Shown here one piece after another: positions 1 through 6,561 of a stretch of 7,548 bases of DNA. Origin of the DNA: JAKJGV01 sp964617565 (GTDB lineage Bacteria; Verrucomicrobiota; Kiritimatiellia; CAIQIC01; JAGNIJ01). Each line of letters begins with the position of its first letter. Position 1 is the first letter of the stretch. Location of the stretch: NCBI GenBank assembly GCA_964617565.1, contig CAZTYH010000094.1, forward strand, positions 1 through 7,548, read 5' to 3'. A program made the position numbers and the translations under genes. The notes beneath the pieces are model-generated. The model was not told where the DNA came from, made no database searches, and was given only the letters and a program-made list of their open reading frames with translations.

Positions 1-2285
1 CCGGCAGTATTTTCGTGGCCGCGCAGGCTGAAACGGATCTTTCCGCTTTTCGCGCCGCGATCCAGCAGTTCGCCGTAGGCATAGACCAGTGTTGCATCCA
101 CGGAGAGCCGGGTCTGGATGGGCAGGAAGTGCCCGGTCAGCGCTTCGACCGTGATGCGGCCGATATCAATCGGCGCGCCGCCGTGCGGATTGCGTACAAC
201 AACATGCGCGGTGCGCGGCATGCGATGGAAGTTGCCGATGAACAGCAGCCCTTCGTCCTTCGCAAAGCGGGCTTCGAGGTGCATGCCGTCATTTTCCGCG
301 CAGACATTACGCGGCACTTCGGGCAGCTGCATCATCGCGCTCCAGAGCGAGGGATGCTCTTCGATCGTGTAATTCACGAAGAACCCGAAGAAGCGCACCT
401 TGCCTTTGCCGATTTTCTTTTCAATGCCGACCACTTTTCCATGCACATCGCGCGCGAGGACCTTGGCGCCTTTTTCCGAAATCACCCAGGGCAATTGCGG
501 AACGGGGATGTCGCGCAGGCTCTCGGTGTAGATGCGGTTCGAGGAGCCGCGCCCCTTGGTCTTGATGCCGAACGCGTCTGTCATGACAGAGCAGGGCTCG
601 AAAGCGCGGTCATACTTCGGCAGCATCGGGAACACGACGAGCTTTCCGCCGCGCCGCACGTACTGAACGAGCTTGTTCTGCGTGTCGGCGTCCATGATTT
701 CGTTCGAGAGCAGCACGAGCGTGGGGTATTCGAGCAACTCCGTGACGGAGCGCATGGTCAGGTCGGCCATGTCGTACGGCACACTCTTCTTCGTGAGGAT
801 GCGGATGATACCATCAAAGTACGCGCGGTTGCGGAATTCGACGGGATCCATGCTGAGCCCGAGTTTGCCGGCGTTCAGTTTCGTGCCTTTGCCGAGAATA
901 GGAACGAGAAACTCGGTCTCGTACAGGTGCGGGTAAAAAGCGACACCCAGCGAGGCGGGGCGCCTGGACTGGACAATGAACTCGCCGTTATACTTCAGCC
1001 ATTCGCCGAGTTCCTGGATCATCGGGTAGCTGGGTTGTGGTTCCGCCTTGTAATTGACCGCGTTGTACCAATAGAACATCGGGCCATCTATACCGCGGCC
1101 TTTCGGGTTTCGGCCCTGCGCGAACATGTAGAAATTCATGCCCGTCAGGCCGTGCGCGATGCAGTGGCGATAGAAGAGTCCGAGTTCGGGGGGGTACGTT
1201 TCCACGCCATGCTCACGGCTGCCGCATTGGAGTTCGGCGGAGTACAGGGGGCCGCGCCGCCGCTGTAATTCGGCGGCCATCTGATTGGCCACGATTCCAT
1301 CATGCGCGTTCAGCGGCGAAACGAATTCGGGAATGTGGTCCAGGCCGTAAAGCACATCCGGTTGCACCTTGGCCGTTTCGCGGTGGAACGAAGCGTTCAG
1401 CGAAAACTCGTGTGCACGGCCGAAAACCCATCCGCCGACGTTGGTGAAGAAGGGTACGCCGACGCCGGCCTCGCGGAGGGTGGTGCTCAGGTACTTCACG
1501 TAGTCCGCGTAGATCCAGCGGTGGAAGTCGTGGAAAAGGCGATACAGAACGAAGTCGCGCCGCGTATCGCACATGTCGTGCGGCGGCTTCACTTCGTCAT
1601 AGCTGCGCAGTTCGCGGTCCAGCAATTGCGCGAGATCCTCGAGCTTCGGATAGGCGTGCTTGAGATACATCCACCACGCGGCGAGGTTGGAAGGGGAGTA
1701 ATCGCCGCGCGCGCCGAGCCACTGGAACATGCCGATCTCGTTGCACAATTGCATCATGATCACCGCGCCGCGCCGGCGGTTCTGTCGCGGGACGATCACG
1801 TCGCGTGAGAACCTGGTGAGCCAGCGCGCGGCCTTGTCGCGAAAGCGATGGCTCATGAAAGAGATGAATTCGGGTCCCCATGGTTTCCCGTTTTCGTCGA
1901 GTGCAAGCGTGTCGGGATATTTTTCCGTGAGCCAGCGGGGGATGCCCTGGTCCGTGGTTTCGGCCATGACGTAAGGGCCGGGTTTCAGCGTGACGAACAG
2001 ATTGTATTTTGCAGCGAGATCTGCAAAGCCTGCAACGTTGCGTTCGGAATGTGTTTCGCCGGTCAGATCAAATCGGCCTTCCTCGAATTCATGCCACGAC
2101 CATGGCACATAAGATGACACGGCGTTGCAGCCTGCGTCAGCCAGGGCCTTGAGATGTTTTTCCCAATACCTTGTCGGGATGCGGAAGTAATGCACTTCGC
2201 CTGAGTACAGAAAGGTTTTTTTCCCATTAAGGAGTAGAGCGTTCTCACCGACTGTGCATGAAGTATTTTTCAAACGAGTTTTCAC
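1..2285 (-). CDS. GH35-type beta-galactosidase-like glycoside hydrolase, 3' end outside the window
   Basis: Reading the minus strand from GTG at 2285 gives 761 uninterrupted codons running off the window edge, so the C-terminus is missing. The N-terminal TIM barrel carries GH35 hallmarks: LYSGEVHYFRIP (about residues 28-39), a YVPWSWHEFEEG stretch near 60-72, and KPGPYVMAE near 101-109. The acid/base candidate is Glu183 in MQLCNEIG and the nucleophile candidate is Glu351 in YSAELQCG. From about residue 440 to 565 a segment with VLLSNEIMDADTQ and YVRRGGKLVVF resembles the amidotransferase-like trimerisation domain of GH42 enzymes, followed by beta-rich sequence. There is no signal peptide, so it probably acts in the cytoplasm on imported oligosaccharides, releasing terminal galactose or a similar sugar; the true substrate is inferred. 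GTG 2285 is chosen because an in-frame TAA lies upstream (before codon ATC near 2331), AGGAAAG sits 9 nt ahead, and the only nearby ATG (2262-2260) is out of frame. It is divergent from the LacI-family gene. Confidence 0.88.
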   Translation of the reverse strand, partial: MKTRLKNTSCTVGENALLLNGKKTFLYSGEVHYFRIPTRYWEKHLKALADAGCNAVSSYVPWSWHEFEEGRFDLTGETHSERNVAGFADLAAKYNLFVTLKPGPYVMAETTDQGIPRWLTEKYPDTLALDENGKPWGPEFISFMSHRFRDKAARWLTRFSRDVIVPRQNRRRGAVIMMQLCNEIGMFQWLGARGDYSPSNLAAWWMYLKHAYPKLEDLAQLLDRELRSYDEVKPPHDMCDTRRDFVLYRLFHDFHRWIYADYVKYLSTTLREAGVGVPFFTNVGGWVFGRAHEFSLNASFHRETAKVQPDVLYGLDHIPEFVSPLNAHDGIVANQMAAELQRRRGPLYSAELQCGSREHGVETYPPELGLFYRHCIAHGLTGMNFYMFAQGRNPKGRGIDGPMFYWYNAVNYKAEPQPSYPMIQELGEWLKYNGEFIVQSRRPASLGVAFYPHLYETEFLVPILGKGTKLNAGKLGLSMDPVEFRNRAYFDGIIRILTKKSVPYDMADLTMRSVTELLEYPTLVLLSNEIMDADTQNKLVQYVRRGGKLVVFPMLPKYDRAFEPCSVMTDAFGIKTKGRGSSNRIYTESLRDIPVPQLPWVISEKGAKVLARDVHGKVVGIEKKIGKGKVRFFGFFVNYTIEEHPSLWSAMMQLPEVPRNVCAENDGMHLEARFAKDEGLLFIGNFHRMPRTAHVVVRNPHGGAPIDIGRITVEALTGHFLPIQTRLSVDATLVYAYGELLDRGAKSGKIRFSLRGHENTA

Positions 2286-2321
2286 ATTTTCACACTTTCC
2301 TGGTATACTATGATTCAAACA

Positions 2322-2340
2322 AAACGTGATTTAACCGTGA
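2322..2340 (-). promoter_or_regulatory. Two direct TCACG[G/T]TT repeats, 11 bp apart, upstream of the GH35 gene
   Basis: On the minus strand TCACGGTT (2340-2333) is followed at an 11-bp step by TCACGTTT (2329-2322). One helical turn between direct repeats is a common layout for activator binding sites. They lie about 40-55 bp upstream of the GTG start. A clear -10/-35 pair for the GH35 gene is not visible: TAGTAT (2310-2305) is the best -10-like hexamer and has no good -35 partner, which would suit an activated promoter. This is a weak call based on pattern only. Confidence 0.25.
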
Positions 2341-2352
2341 TGACTCCTTGGT

Positions 2353-2385
2353 CAGAAACGATTGCAGGACAACATGACGGTTGCA
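2353..2385 (+). promoter_or_regulatory. Auxiliary LacI-family half-sites in the divergent intergenic region
   Basis: The 9-mer ACGATTGCA (2358-2366) recurs as ACGGTTGCA (2377-2385), exactly 19 bp later, close to two helical turns. Each contains CGnTTnCA, the right half of the LacI-family consensus TGnAAnCGnTTnCA. The first also has AA at the matching left-half positions: 2353-2366 agrees at 8 of 10 fixed positions. These could be secondary operators for the adjacent LacI-family regulator acting on the divergent GH35 promoter. They are weaker than the site at 2428-2441. Confidence 0.35.
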
Positions 2386-2398
2386 AGCCCTTAACGGC

Positions 2399-2428
2399 TT
2401 GACATAGCGAGTGACATTTACATAGATT
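2399..2428 (+). promoter_or_regulatory. Promoter of the LacI-family regulator gene
   Basis: A consensus -35 hexamer TTGACA lies at 2399-2404, followed after 18 bp by TAGATT (2423-2428), which matches TATAAT at 4 of 6 positions. Transcription would start near 2435, about 40 nt before the ATG at 2476. The -10 end abuts the operator at 2428-2441, the geometry expected for repression. An imperfect 16-bp palindrome (2385-2400) overlaps the -35 edge. Confidence 0.55.
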
Positions 2429-2441
2429 GTGAGCGGTTTCA
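2428..2441 (+). promoter_or_regulatory. LacI-family operator at the regulator's own promoter
   Basis: TGTGAGCGGTTTCA matches the LacI-family consensus TGnAAnCGnTTnCA at 9 of 10 fixed positions (G instead of A at position 4). Extended to ATTGTGAGCGGTTTCA (2426-2441) it is identical at 13 of 16 positions to the perfect palindrome upstream of the next gene. It overlaps the predicted transcription start, so binding should block transcription. Autoregulation by the protein encoded at 2476-3510 is inferred from proximity and the shared motif. Confidence 0.65.
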
Positions 2442-2475
2442 ATAAAAAAATGAAGTCCGGGGAGGTTGGGCTTAC

Positions 2476-3510
2476 ATGGGCGTGACTCTAGAGGATGTTG
2501 GCCGTCATTGCGGGGTTTCGAGAAGTACTGTATCCCGGGTAATCAACAACAGCCCGCTCGTTAACGAGGCCACAAAAGAGCGGGTTCTCAAATCTGTCAA
2601 GGAATTGAGTTACGCGCCCAATTTCATTGCCCGATCTCTCACCAAGAACAGTACGGAAACATTGGCGGTTACCTTGCCGGACATTACGGGCGGCGTGTTT
2701 CCCGAGATCCTGGCCGGCATGGACGAGGTTGCGAGCAGCAGGGGATATCATCTTCTGATTGTTTTTGTCGGCGGGGCGCGGCCGCAGACTGGGACCGTGG
2801 AGGAGCTGATTACCCATCGCCGGGTTGACGCTGTGCTTGCCGTTGCTTCCACGGTATCCGATGAAGACATTGCGCGCATGGCCGAACACCGGATGCCATT
2901 TGTATGTGTCGCGCAGCGAACAGCGGTGGCCAATGTTCCGAGCGTGACCTTTGATGATGCGGGTGGTGCCTTGCACGCCACGCGTTTATTGATTTCGAAA
3001 AACCGCCGGAAACTCATTCATATTCGCGGTCCGCGCGGGAACTTTGACGCAGAAGAGCGCAGCAAGGGTTTTCGGCGCGCGCTTGAGGAAGCCGGCGTCC
3101 CTTACGATGCGACCCGCGAAGTGCTGGGCGATTTCAAACAAGAGGGCGGCATGAACGCCATGCGGGAGTTGCTCGAAAAGAAGGTGCCGTTCGACGGTGT
3201 CTTCGCGAGCAACGACGAAATGGCGATCGGCGCGATCGAGGCCTTGGCGGAGCGAGGGAAGACGGTGCCGTACGATGTGGCTGTGGTCGGATTCGACAAC
3301 ATTCCTTCGGCGCGGTTTCTCGGCCTGACCACCGTCAGCGTACCGATGCGCGAAATGGGTCGGGTCGCCGCGCGGCTGGCGTTCGATCTCGTGGACGGCA
3401 AGTCACCCGTTAATTCAGAGATACTCAAGACAGAGATTGTTCAACGCACAAGCACGCGCATTGATACGTTGAACCGGCCACTGACCGTGCACCATACGCA
3501 GCGGTTCTAA
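2476..3510 (+). CDS. LacI-family sugar-responsive transcriptional regulator
   Basis: The 344-residue product has full family length. The N-terminal helix-turn-helix starts TLEDVGRHCGVSRSTVSRVIN (residues 4-24), with the recognition helix around Ser17-Thr18-Val19. The hinge helix NFIARSLTKN spans 49-58. In LacI and PurR a leucine here inserts at the central CpG of the operator; Leu55 occupies that place, and the candidate operators nearby have central CG. Residues from about 62 onward form a periplasmic-binding-protein-like sensor domain, with VFASNDEMAIGAIEAL near 239-254 and VAVVGFDNIPSARF near 269-282. GGGGAGG at 2459-2465 is 10 nt upstream of ATG 2476, supporting the start. It lies between two glycoside hydrolase genes, so it probably represses them and is released by a sugar or oligosaccharide; the ligand cannot be told from sequence. 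A 58-bp gap to the next gene contains no obvious terminator. Confidence 0.93.
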   Translation: MGVTLEDVGRHCGVSRSTVSRVINNSPLVNEATKERVLKSVKELSYAPNFIARSLTKNSTETLAVTLPDITGGVFPEILAGMDEVASSRGYHLLIVFVGGARPQTGTVEELITHRRVDAVLAVASTVSDEDIARMAEHRMPFVCVAQRTAVANVPSVTFDDAGGALHATRLLISKNRRKLIHIRGPRGNFDAEERSKGFRRALEEAGVPYDATREVLGDFKQEGGMNAMRELLEKKVPFDGVFASNDEMAIGAIEALAERGKTVPYDVAVVGFDNIPSARFLGLTTVSVPMREMGRVAARLAFDLVDGKSPVNSEILKTEIVQRTSTRIDTLNRPLTVHHTQRF

Positions 3511-3528
3511 TGCCGATTTTCTAACAGG

Positions 3529-3557
3529 CTGGCGCATTCAAAAATAAATAGTAAAAT
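3529..3557 (+). promoter_or_regulatory. Possible promoter for the secreted hydrolase gene
   Basis: TAAAAT (3552-3557) matches the -10 consensus at 5 of 6 positions and sits 17 bp after CTGGCG (3529-3534), which matches the -35 consensus at only 3 of 6. Start of transcription near 3564 would give an extremely short leader before ATG 3569 and would cut off the ribosome-binding sequence GGAGA (3558-3562), so either the start is slightly upstream or read-through from the regulator gene supplies the transcript. The 58-bp AT-rich gap and the strong operator just downstream argue for some local initiation. Confidence 0.35.
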
Positions 3558-3568
3558 GGAGAAACGGA

Positions 3569-6019
3569 ATGAATTGTAAGCGCTTACATAATATGTTTAT
3601 AGCCTTTTTTGTCGTTGCGGCGGCATGTGAAGCTGCGTGGGTGGAGGGGACGCGATTCTCGATCGGCGAGACGGCGGGCCGGCCGTGTCTGGTTGCCCCG
3701 GACGGCAAGCCTTTCAAGTCGGTCGGCGTGGTCTGGGCCTATGGACCTGAGCGCGGTCCTGAAGCGCACGGGGTCAATAAAGAGAAACTCATCAAGCACC
3801 TTCAGCTCATCAAGGATCTTGGCTTCAATACATTGAATCTTTACGGCGATCAGCTCATCCCCGAGATGATGGAATGGTGTGATGCGAACGAGTTGGCTGT
3901 TTACTTTCGTACCTCTTATTACTCGCTGCCTAATTTCCCCGGACATCTGAAGGAACACCCGGACTACATGGACCCGGAGTTCCGTCGGCTTGCAAAGGAA
4001 AGCTATCGCAAATTCATTGAACAGGTTCGGGGACATCCCAGCTTGCTGGCGATAGATATGGACCATCGCTGGCTATTCCCGCTCGACTGGAGTGGCGCGC
4101 GGCGGTATGACCAGCCGATGGTGCGCGAGCATGGAGTGGCTCGATTCCCGCGCTGGCTCGCCGATAAGTACGGTTCCGTGAACGCGCTGAACGAGGCATG
4201 GAGCGCTTCCTACAAATCCTTCGAGAGCGTGATCGAGGATGCGCGCCTGATTCATGATGGCGCATTTGTGAAGCTGGGCGAGCATCCGGCGCGCGTGGAT
4301 GTTTACCTGTTTACCCTTTGGACGGCGGCGGATTTTCTTGCCGAGCTTTCGGCTTTTCTCCAGCAGGAATTACCCGGCGTGATGGTCACGCCGACCACGG
4401 AACATCCCGAGTGCATTCCCGAAACGAATCCCGATCCATCAACCGGCATCGCGTTCATGTCGCCCGTGCATTACAACAAGGAACAGGATTACGAACGCGA
4501 CTTGCCGAGCCTGTGCAAACTCATTTACGAAACACGCTGGCACTACGACATGCAGGGCGGACCGCCCTACATCAGCGAAACGGGGTATCGCACGGATGTG
4601 CTGGAGCAGCAACCGCCGGTGCGCACGTATGCCTGGTTGGAGCCGCCTTCCGAGGAATTGGCCGCGCGCGTGTATGCGACCCAGTTCGCGCTGATGAATG
4701 TGCTGCCGTGGATCAGCGGGTACGGATACTTCAAGCTGTACGACAAGGTGCCCGAAGGCGATTTCGGCTACCTGCGGGACGATGGATCGAAGAAACCGAT
4801 GGCGTTCGTGGGAGACGCAATCAACCGCGCGTTCGACTCGAATGCCATTGCCGATCCTGAGCCGAAAGTGTGGATTTATTATCCGGAGTATGCGCTGGCC
4901 ACGCATCGGCCGGGCTTTGCCCAGATCAAAACGCTTGTGTCCATCTGGGAAAAATCTTTTCTCGACGCGTTGCGGAAACGGGTGGATCGCCATTGGAAAG
5001 GCCTGCGCGCGGGCGATCCGGTGGCGGGGCGCAGATTCGCGGAGGCTGTGACCAGGGATTTCGCGAAGCGCTGGTTTGGATTTGCCTTCACGCGCGAATT
5101 GCCAGCGACTGACGACAACCGTCCGATCGTCCTGCTTTCGAGCATTTCAGAGATTCTGAGCAAGGAAGACCGCGAGGCGCTGAAGGGGCGCAGGACGATC
5201 GCGTTCGGCGACGTGGGCGTACGCGACCCGGCGATGCGCCAGACATTCTCATGGGCGTTGGAGAGCGTGGGGGTCGCGCCGGAATCCGCGCGCGAGCGTT
5301 GTGCGCAGCTCGGTCTTTCCGACGGGCAGAAAACACGAATTCATGTGCCGCCAGATGCCCCGGCAACCAATCCGGTGATGTTGTATTTGCCGTCTGCTCA
5401 ATATGAAGAAGGCATGCCGTGCGAGGGGCAGAGCATTGAGATCCCGAAAGGCCGCTACACCCGTGTCGAGTTTCTTCTCGGCTCGGAGAACGGAAATGCA
5501 GCGCCCGGTTTTCATGTGGTGTACGGCGACGGGACCTGGGCCGACAAGGCGTTTGCGCCTACCATCTCGGATGTGCGCTTTCCTCCTGTCATGACGCCCG
5601 GCGTGGAGTGGAGCGGCATGCACTTGAGCGTGGTGCAGGCCGCGCTTGATCCAGGGAAGTCTGTTGTCCGCATTGAATTGCCCGACGCGCCATGGGTCAG
5701 GATTCACGGAGTTGTGCTGGTTGAGGGTGGTGTAGCCGTAAATGTGCCGGTGAGCGTTCGGACGCGAGGAGGGCTCGTGCAGGGGAGAAGCGCGTGGTGG
5801 ATGATGCTCTCTCCGGAGGCGGTGGGCGATGCGCGGATCCTGGAGCGATTCGAAACGGGTGATCCCGCCGTGATTGCGGCGGGACCGCACGTCGTCTTTC
5901 TGTATGATCCGCTGACGTGGGACGGCAAGCCCGACGACATCAGCCGGCACGTGAATCCACTGAAGAAATCCATGGATGGCGTTTTGAAGTATCTGAAGGG
6001 AGTGAAAACAAATGAATAA
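3569..6019 (+). CDS. Secreted clan GH-A (GH42/GH50-like) glycoside hydrolase homologue lacking the usual acid/base
   Basis: The 816-residue product begins with a signal peptide: Lys4-Arg5, then a hydrophobic run from about Phe10 to Cys20, with likely cleavage after CEA (22). The TIM barrel (about 28-425) opens with a PCLVAPDGKPFKSVGV segment, then a LGFNTLNLYGD strand, FPRWLADKYGSVNALNEAW near 190-208 and PTTEH near 270, a pattern shared with GH42 and agarase-like families. PPYISETGY places a nucleophile at Glu337. At the acid/base strand the protein reads AIDMDHRW, with His166-Arg167 where Asn-Glu is expected. The C-terminal half has an amidotransferase-like stretch, a jelly-roll-like module (about 588-715) and a tail with GDPAVIAAGPHVVFLYDP. 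ATG 3569 is preferred: GGAGA is 6 nt upstream, and the alternative ATG 3593 would lose the charged n-region and has no ribosome-binding sequence. It probably binds or cleaves a polysaccharide outside the cytoplasm; catalysis is uncertain. Confidence 0.8.
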   Translation: MNCKRLHNMFIAFFVVAAACEAAWVEGTRFSIGETAGRPCLVAPDGKPFKSVGVVWAYGPERGPEAHGVNKEKLIKHLQLIKDLGFNTLNLYGDQLIPEMMEWCDANELAVYFRTSYYSLPNFPGHLKEHPDYMDPEFRRLAKESYRKFIEQVRGHPSLLAIDMDHRWLFPLDWSGARRYDQPMVREHGVARFPRWLADKYGSVNALNEAWSASYKSFESVIEDARLIHDGAFVKLGEHPARVDVYLFTLWTAADFLAELSAFLQQELPGVMVTPTTEHPECIPETNPDPSTGIAFMSPVHYNKEQDYERDLPSLCKLIYETRWHYDMQGGPPYISETGYRTDVLEQQPPVRTYAWLEPPSEELAARVYATQFALMNVLPWISGYGYFKLYDKVPEGDFGYLRDDGSKKPMAFVGDAINRAFDSNAIADPEPKVWIYYPEYALATHRPGFAQIKTLVSIWEKSFLDALRKRVDRHWKGLRAGDPVAGRRFAEAVTRDFAKRWFGFAFTRELPATDDNRPIVLLSSISEILSKEDREALKGRRTIAFGDVGVRDPAMRQTFSWALESVGVAPESARERCAQLGLSDGQKTRIHVPPDAPATNPVMLYLPSAQYEEGMPCEGQSIEIPKGRYTRVEFLLGSENGNAAPGFHVVYGDGTWADKAFAPTISDVRFPPVMTPGVEWSGMHLSVVQAALDPGKSVVRIELPDAPWVRIHGVVLVEGGVAVNVPVSVRTRGGLVQGRSAWWMMLSPEAVGDARILERFETGDPAVIAAGPHVVFLYDPLTWDGKPDDISRHVNPLKKSMDGVLKYLKGVKTNE
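3575..3588 (+). promoter_or_regulatory. Perfect palindromic LacI-family operator inside the start of the hydrolase gene
   Basis: TGTAAGCGCTTACA is a perfect 14-bp palindrome and matches TGnAAnCGnTTnCA at all fixed positions. It lies 3 bp after the start codon and encodes codons 3-7 (Cys-Lys-Arg-Leu-His) of the signal peptide n-region. The extended form ATTGTAAGCGCTTACA shares 13 of 16 bases with the operator at the regulator's promoter. Positioned downstream of the likely transcription start, it would repress by blocking initiation or early elongation. It could also work with the 2428-2441 site by looping over about 1.15 kb. Confidence 0.75.
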
Positions 6020-6548
6020 TCGAGTGCGTGCGTCGGTGTTTATTATGGCCATCGCGGCCTTGTCGGTATGCGCCGATGGGCCTGTCTCGTATCCGGTTGG
6101 CGCCTTTATCCACGCATGGAGTATTTGCGGACCGTTCGAGGCGCGCGGAGTCTTGGAGCGGGTCATTGAAGACGAGGGCGCGCTTGATCCGGCTGAAATC
6201 GAGGCAGTGAATGGAGTTGCATGGAAGACACTCGATTCGAAAACAGATGAGATTAATCTCGAGAGCGCCGCGGCGTTTGGTCCGCACGACAGGGTCGTCG
6301 CATTTGCCTTTGCGGAACTGGTATATGAGGACGAGTCGGATGTGATTCTCGGACTCGGGAGCGACGATTCGGTCATGGCCTGGTGGAATGGGCGACAGGT
6401 CCTGGTTCAAGATGTCCTCCGCGGCGTGAAGATCGGGGAGGACCAGGTACATCTGCGCACCCGGAAGGGGCGGAACACCCTGTTGTTGAAAATTTACGAC
6501 GAAGGCGGCGGCTGGGGATTCGCCGCCGACCTTCGTCCATGTCCGTAA
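6012..6548 (+). CDS. Small secreted protein with a beta-sandwich ligand-binding-like domain
   Basis: The 178-residue product has a signal peptide (Arg4 and Arg6, then a hydrophobic run to about residue 19; likely cleavage after VCA at 21). The mature part contains WSICGPF (36-42), GLGSDDSVMAWWNG (about 114-126) and NTLLLKIYDEGGGWGF (about 155-170). This GPF / GSDD / NG / NxLLLK order is common in extracellular proteins of polysaccharide-degrading bacteria and suggests a jelly-roll, galactose-binding-like or PA14-like fold; I do not recognise a named family. Its ATG overlaps the previous stop by 8 bp and AAGGGAG (5996-6002) lies 9 nt upstream, so translation is probably coupled to the hydrolase gene. 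A role as partner or substrate-binding module of that protein is inferred from context only. Alternatively it is a detached domain of a once larger enzyme. Confidence 0.78.
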   Translation: MNNRVRASVFIMAIAALSVCADGPVSYPVGAFIHAWSICGPFEARGVLERVIEDEGALDPAEIEAVNGVAWKTLDSKTDEINLESAAAFGPHDRVVAFAFAELVYEDESDVILGLGSDDSVMAWWNGRQVLVQDVLRGVKIGEDQVHLRTRKGRNTLLLKIYDEGGGWGFAADLRPCP

Positions 6549-6561
6549 GCACTGGGCCAGC

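Noticed and set aside
15..1268. Long plus-strand open frame (417 codons) opposite the GH35 gene
   Set aside because: The minus strand here encodes a continuous GH35-type protein with recognisable catalytic motifs; the plus-strand translation has no recognisable domain and is rich in Arg, His and Ala, as expected for an antisense shadow of GC-rich coding DNA.
2450..2485. 11-codon open frame overlapping the LacI-family start
   Set aside because: It is preceded only by an A-run with no ribosome-binding sequence and is out of frame with the regulator; probably chance.
3556..3579. 7-codon open frame overlapping the start of the secreted hydrolase
   Set aside because: Its ATG overlaps the ribosome-binding sequence of the real gene and it has no Shine-Dalgarno of its own.
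6012..6080. Possible lipoprotein signal (LSVC) in the small secreted protein
   Set aside because: Val directly before the Cys is unusual for a lipobox and VCA fits signal peptidase I equally well; not strong enough to call a lipoprotein.
5249..6376. Minus-strand open frame of 375 codons opposite the secreted hydrolase
   Set aside because: It runs antisense across two plus-strand genes with signal peptides, ribosome-binding sites and domain motifs, and its own product shows no domain.
6504..6528. GC-rich hairpin (GGCGGCG / CGCCGCC) near the end of the small secreted protein gene
   Set aside because: It encodes the Gly-rich EGGGWGFAAD stretch typical of the domain and no T-run follows, so it is not a convincing terminator.
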